Shown here: positions 5,422 to 5,439 of the stretch, piece after piece
Layout of the letters: each line of letters opens with the position of its first letter
Position numbering within the stretch: the stretch's first letter is position 1
Source of the DNA: an uncultured Lachnospiraceae bacterium
GTDB taxonomy: Bacteria; Bacillota; Clostridia; Lachnospirales; Lachnospiraceae
Direction: 5' to 3'
Assembly: GCA_905236275.1 (NCBI GenBank)
Contig: CAJOPI010000284.1
Span: 1-5,439 of the forward strand
Length of the DNA stretch: 5,439 bases
Position numbers and translations under genes: made by a program
Notes under the pieces: model-generated
The model's database searches: none
Seen by the model: only the letters and a program-made list of their open reading frames with translations
What the model was told of the DNA's origin: nothing

Positions 5422-5439
5422 CTAAGTTCACTACGTTCA
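5422..5439. repeat. Two tandem 9-bp units at the right window edge
   Basis: CTAAGTTCA (5422-5430) is followed directly by CTACGTTCA (5431-5439), 8 of 9 bases identical, and cut by the window edge, so more units may follow. The repeat length keeps reading frame. On the minus strand one frame stays open from the edge to a TAA inside the TATAAT box (5349-5351) and reads ERSELSESVCTAARSAEQSL, then nine more residues. Another frame is open to a TGA at 5378-5380. Neither can be assigned as a gene tail. Confidence 0.35.

Overview
The window looks like chromosomal DNA of a low-to-moderate-GC Gram-positive Firmicute, most likely a Lachnospiraceae member (Butyrivibrio/Roseburia-like). This is inferred from protein style: a membrane-anchored PrsA-type foldase, a COG2509-type flavoprotein, a DUF3298-type lipoprotein, and a small membrane protein with a very acidic tail. 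Sigma-A-like promoters and AGGAG-type ribosome binding sites also fit. No tool was run, so the taxon is tentative. All five supported genes are on the minus strand and read from right to left.

Right end, 5274-5439: an upstream/promoter region with a perfect TATAAT, several TGAC-containing inverted repeats, and a short 9-bp tandem repeat cut by the window edge. It drives an 81-residue membrane protein (5028-5273), which is closed by a clear Rho-independent terminator (4982-5017).

Middle, 3088-4981: a new promoter (4925-4953) precedes a 591-residue lipoprotein with an RsiV/DUF3298-like domain. No convincing terminator separates it from the next gene 84 bp downstream. That gene is a 465-residue FAD-dependent oxidoreductase (1606-3003). 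Its TAA stop overlaps the ATG of a membrane-anchored parvulin-type peptidyl-prolyl isomerase (524-1606), so those two are an operon and probably translationally coupled. A 15-bp hairpin (481-521) ends the unit.

Left end, 1-480: a good promoter (448-476) and an SD drive rfbB (dTDP-glucose 4,6-dehydratase), which runs off the left edge. It suggests a dTDP-sugar or surface-polysaccharide locus continuing beyond the window.

Three of the five products are membrane-anchored or exported (acidic membrane protein, lipoprotein, foldase) and rfbB feeds cell-surface sugars, so an envelope theme is plausible, but a single joint pathway cannot be shown. No mobile element, CRISPR array, tRNA or rRNA was seen. 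The least explained parts are the shared bipartite motif upstream of the lipoprotein and acidic-protein genes, the palindrome-rich leader of the latter, and the uncharacterised C-terminal half of the lipoprotein.
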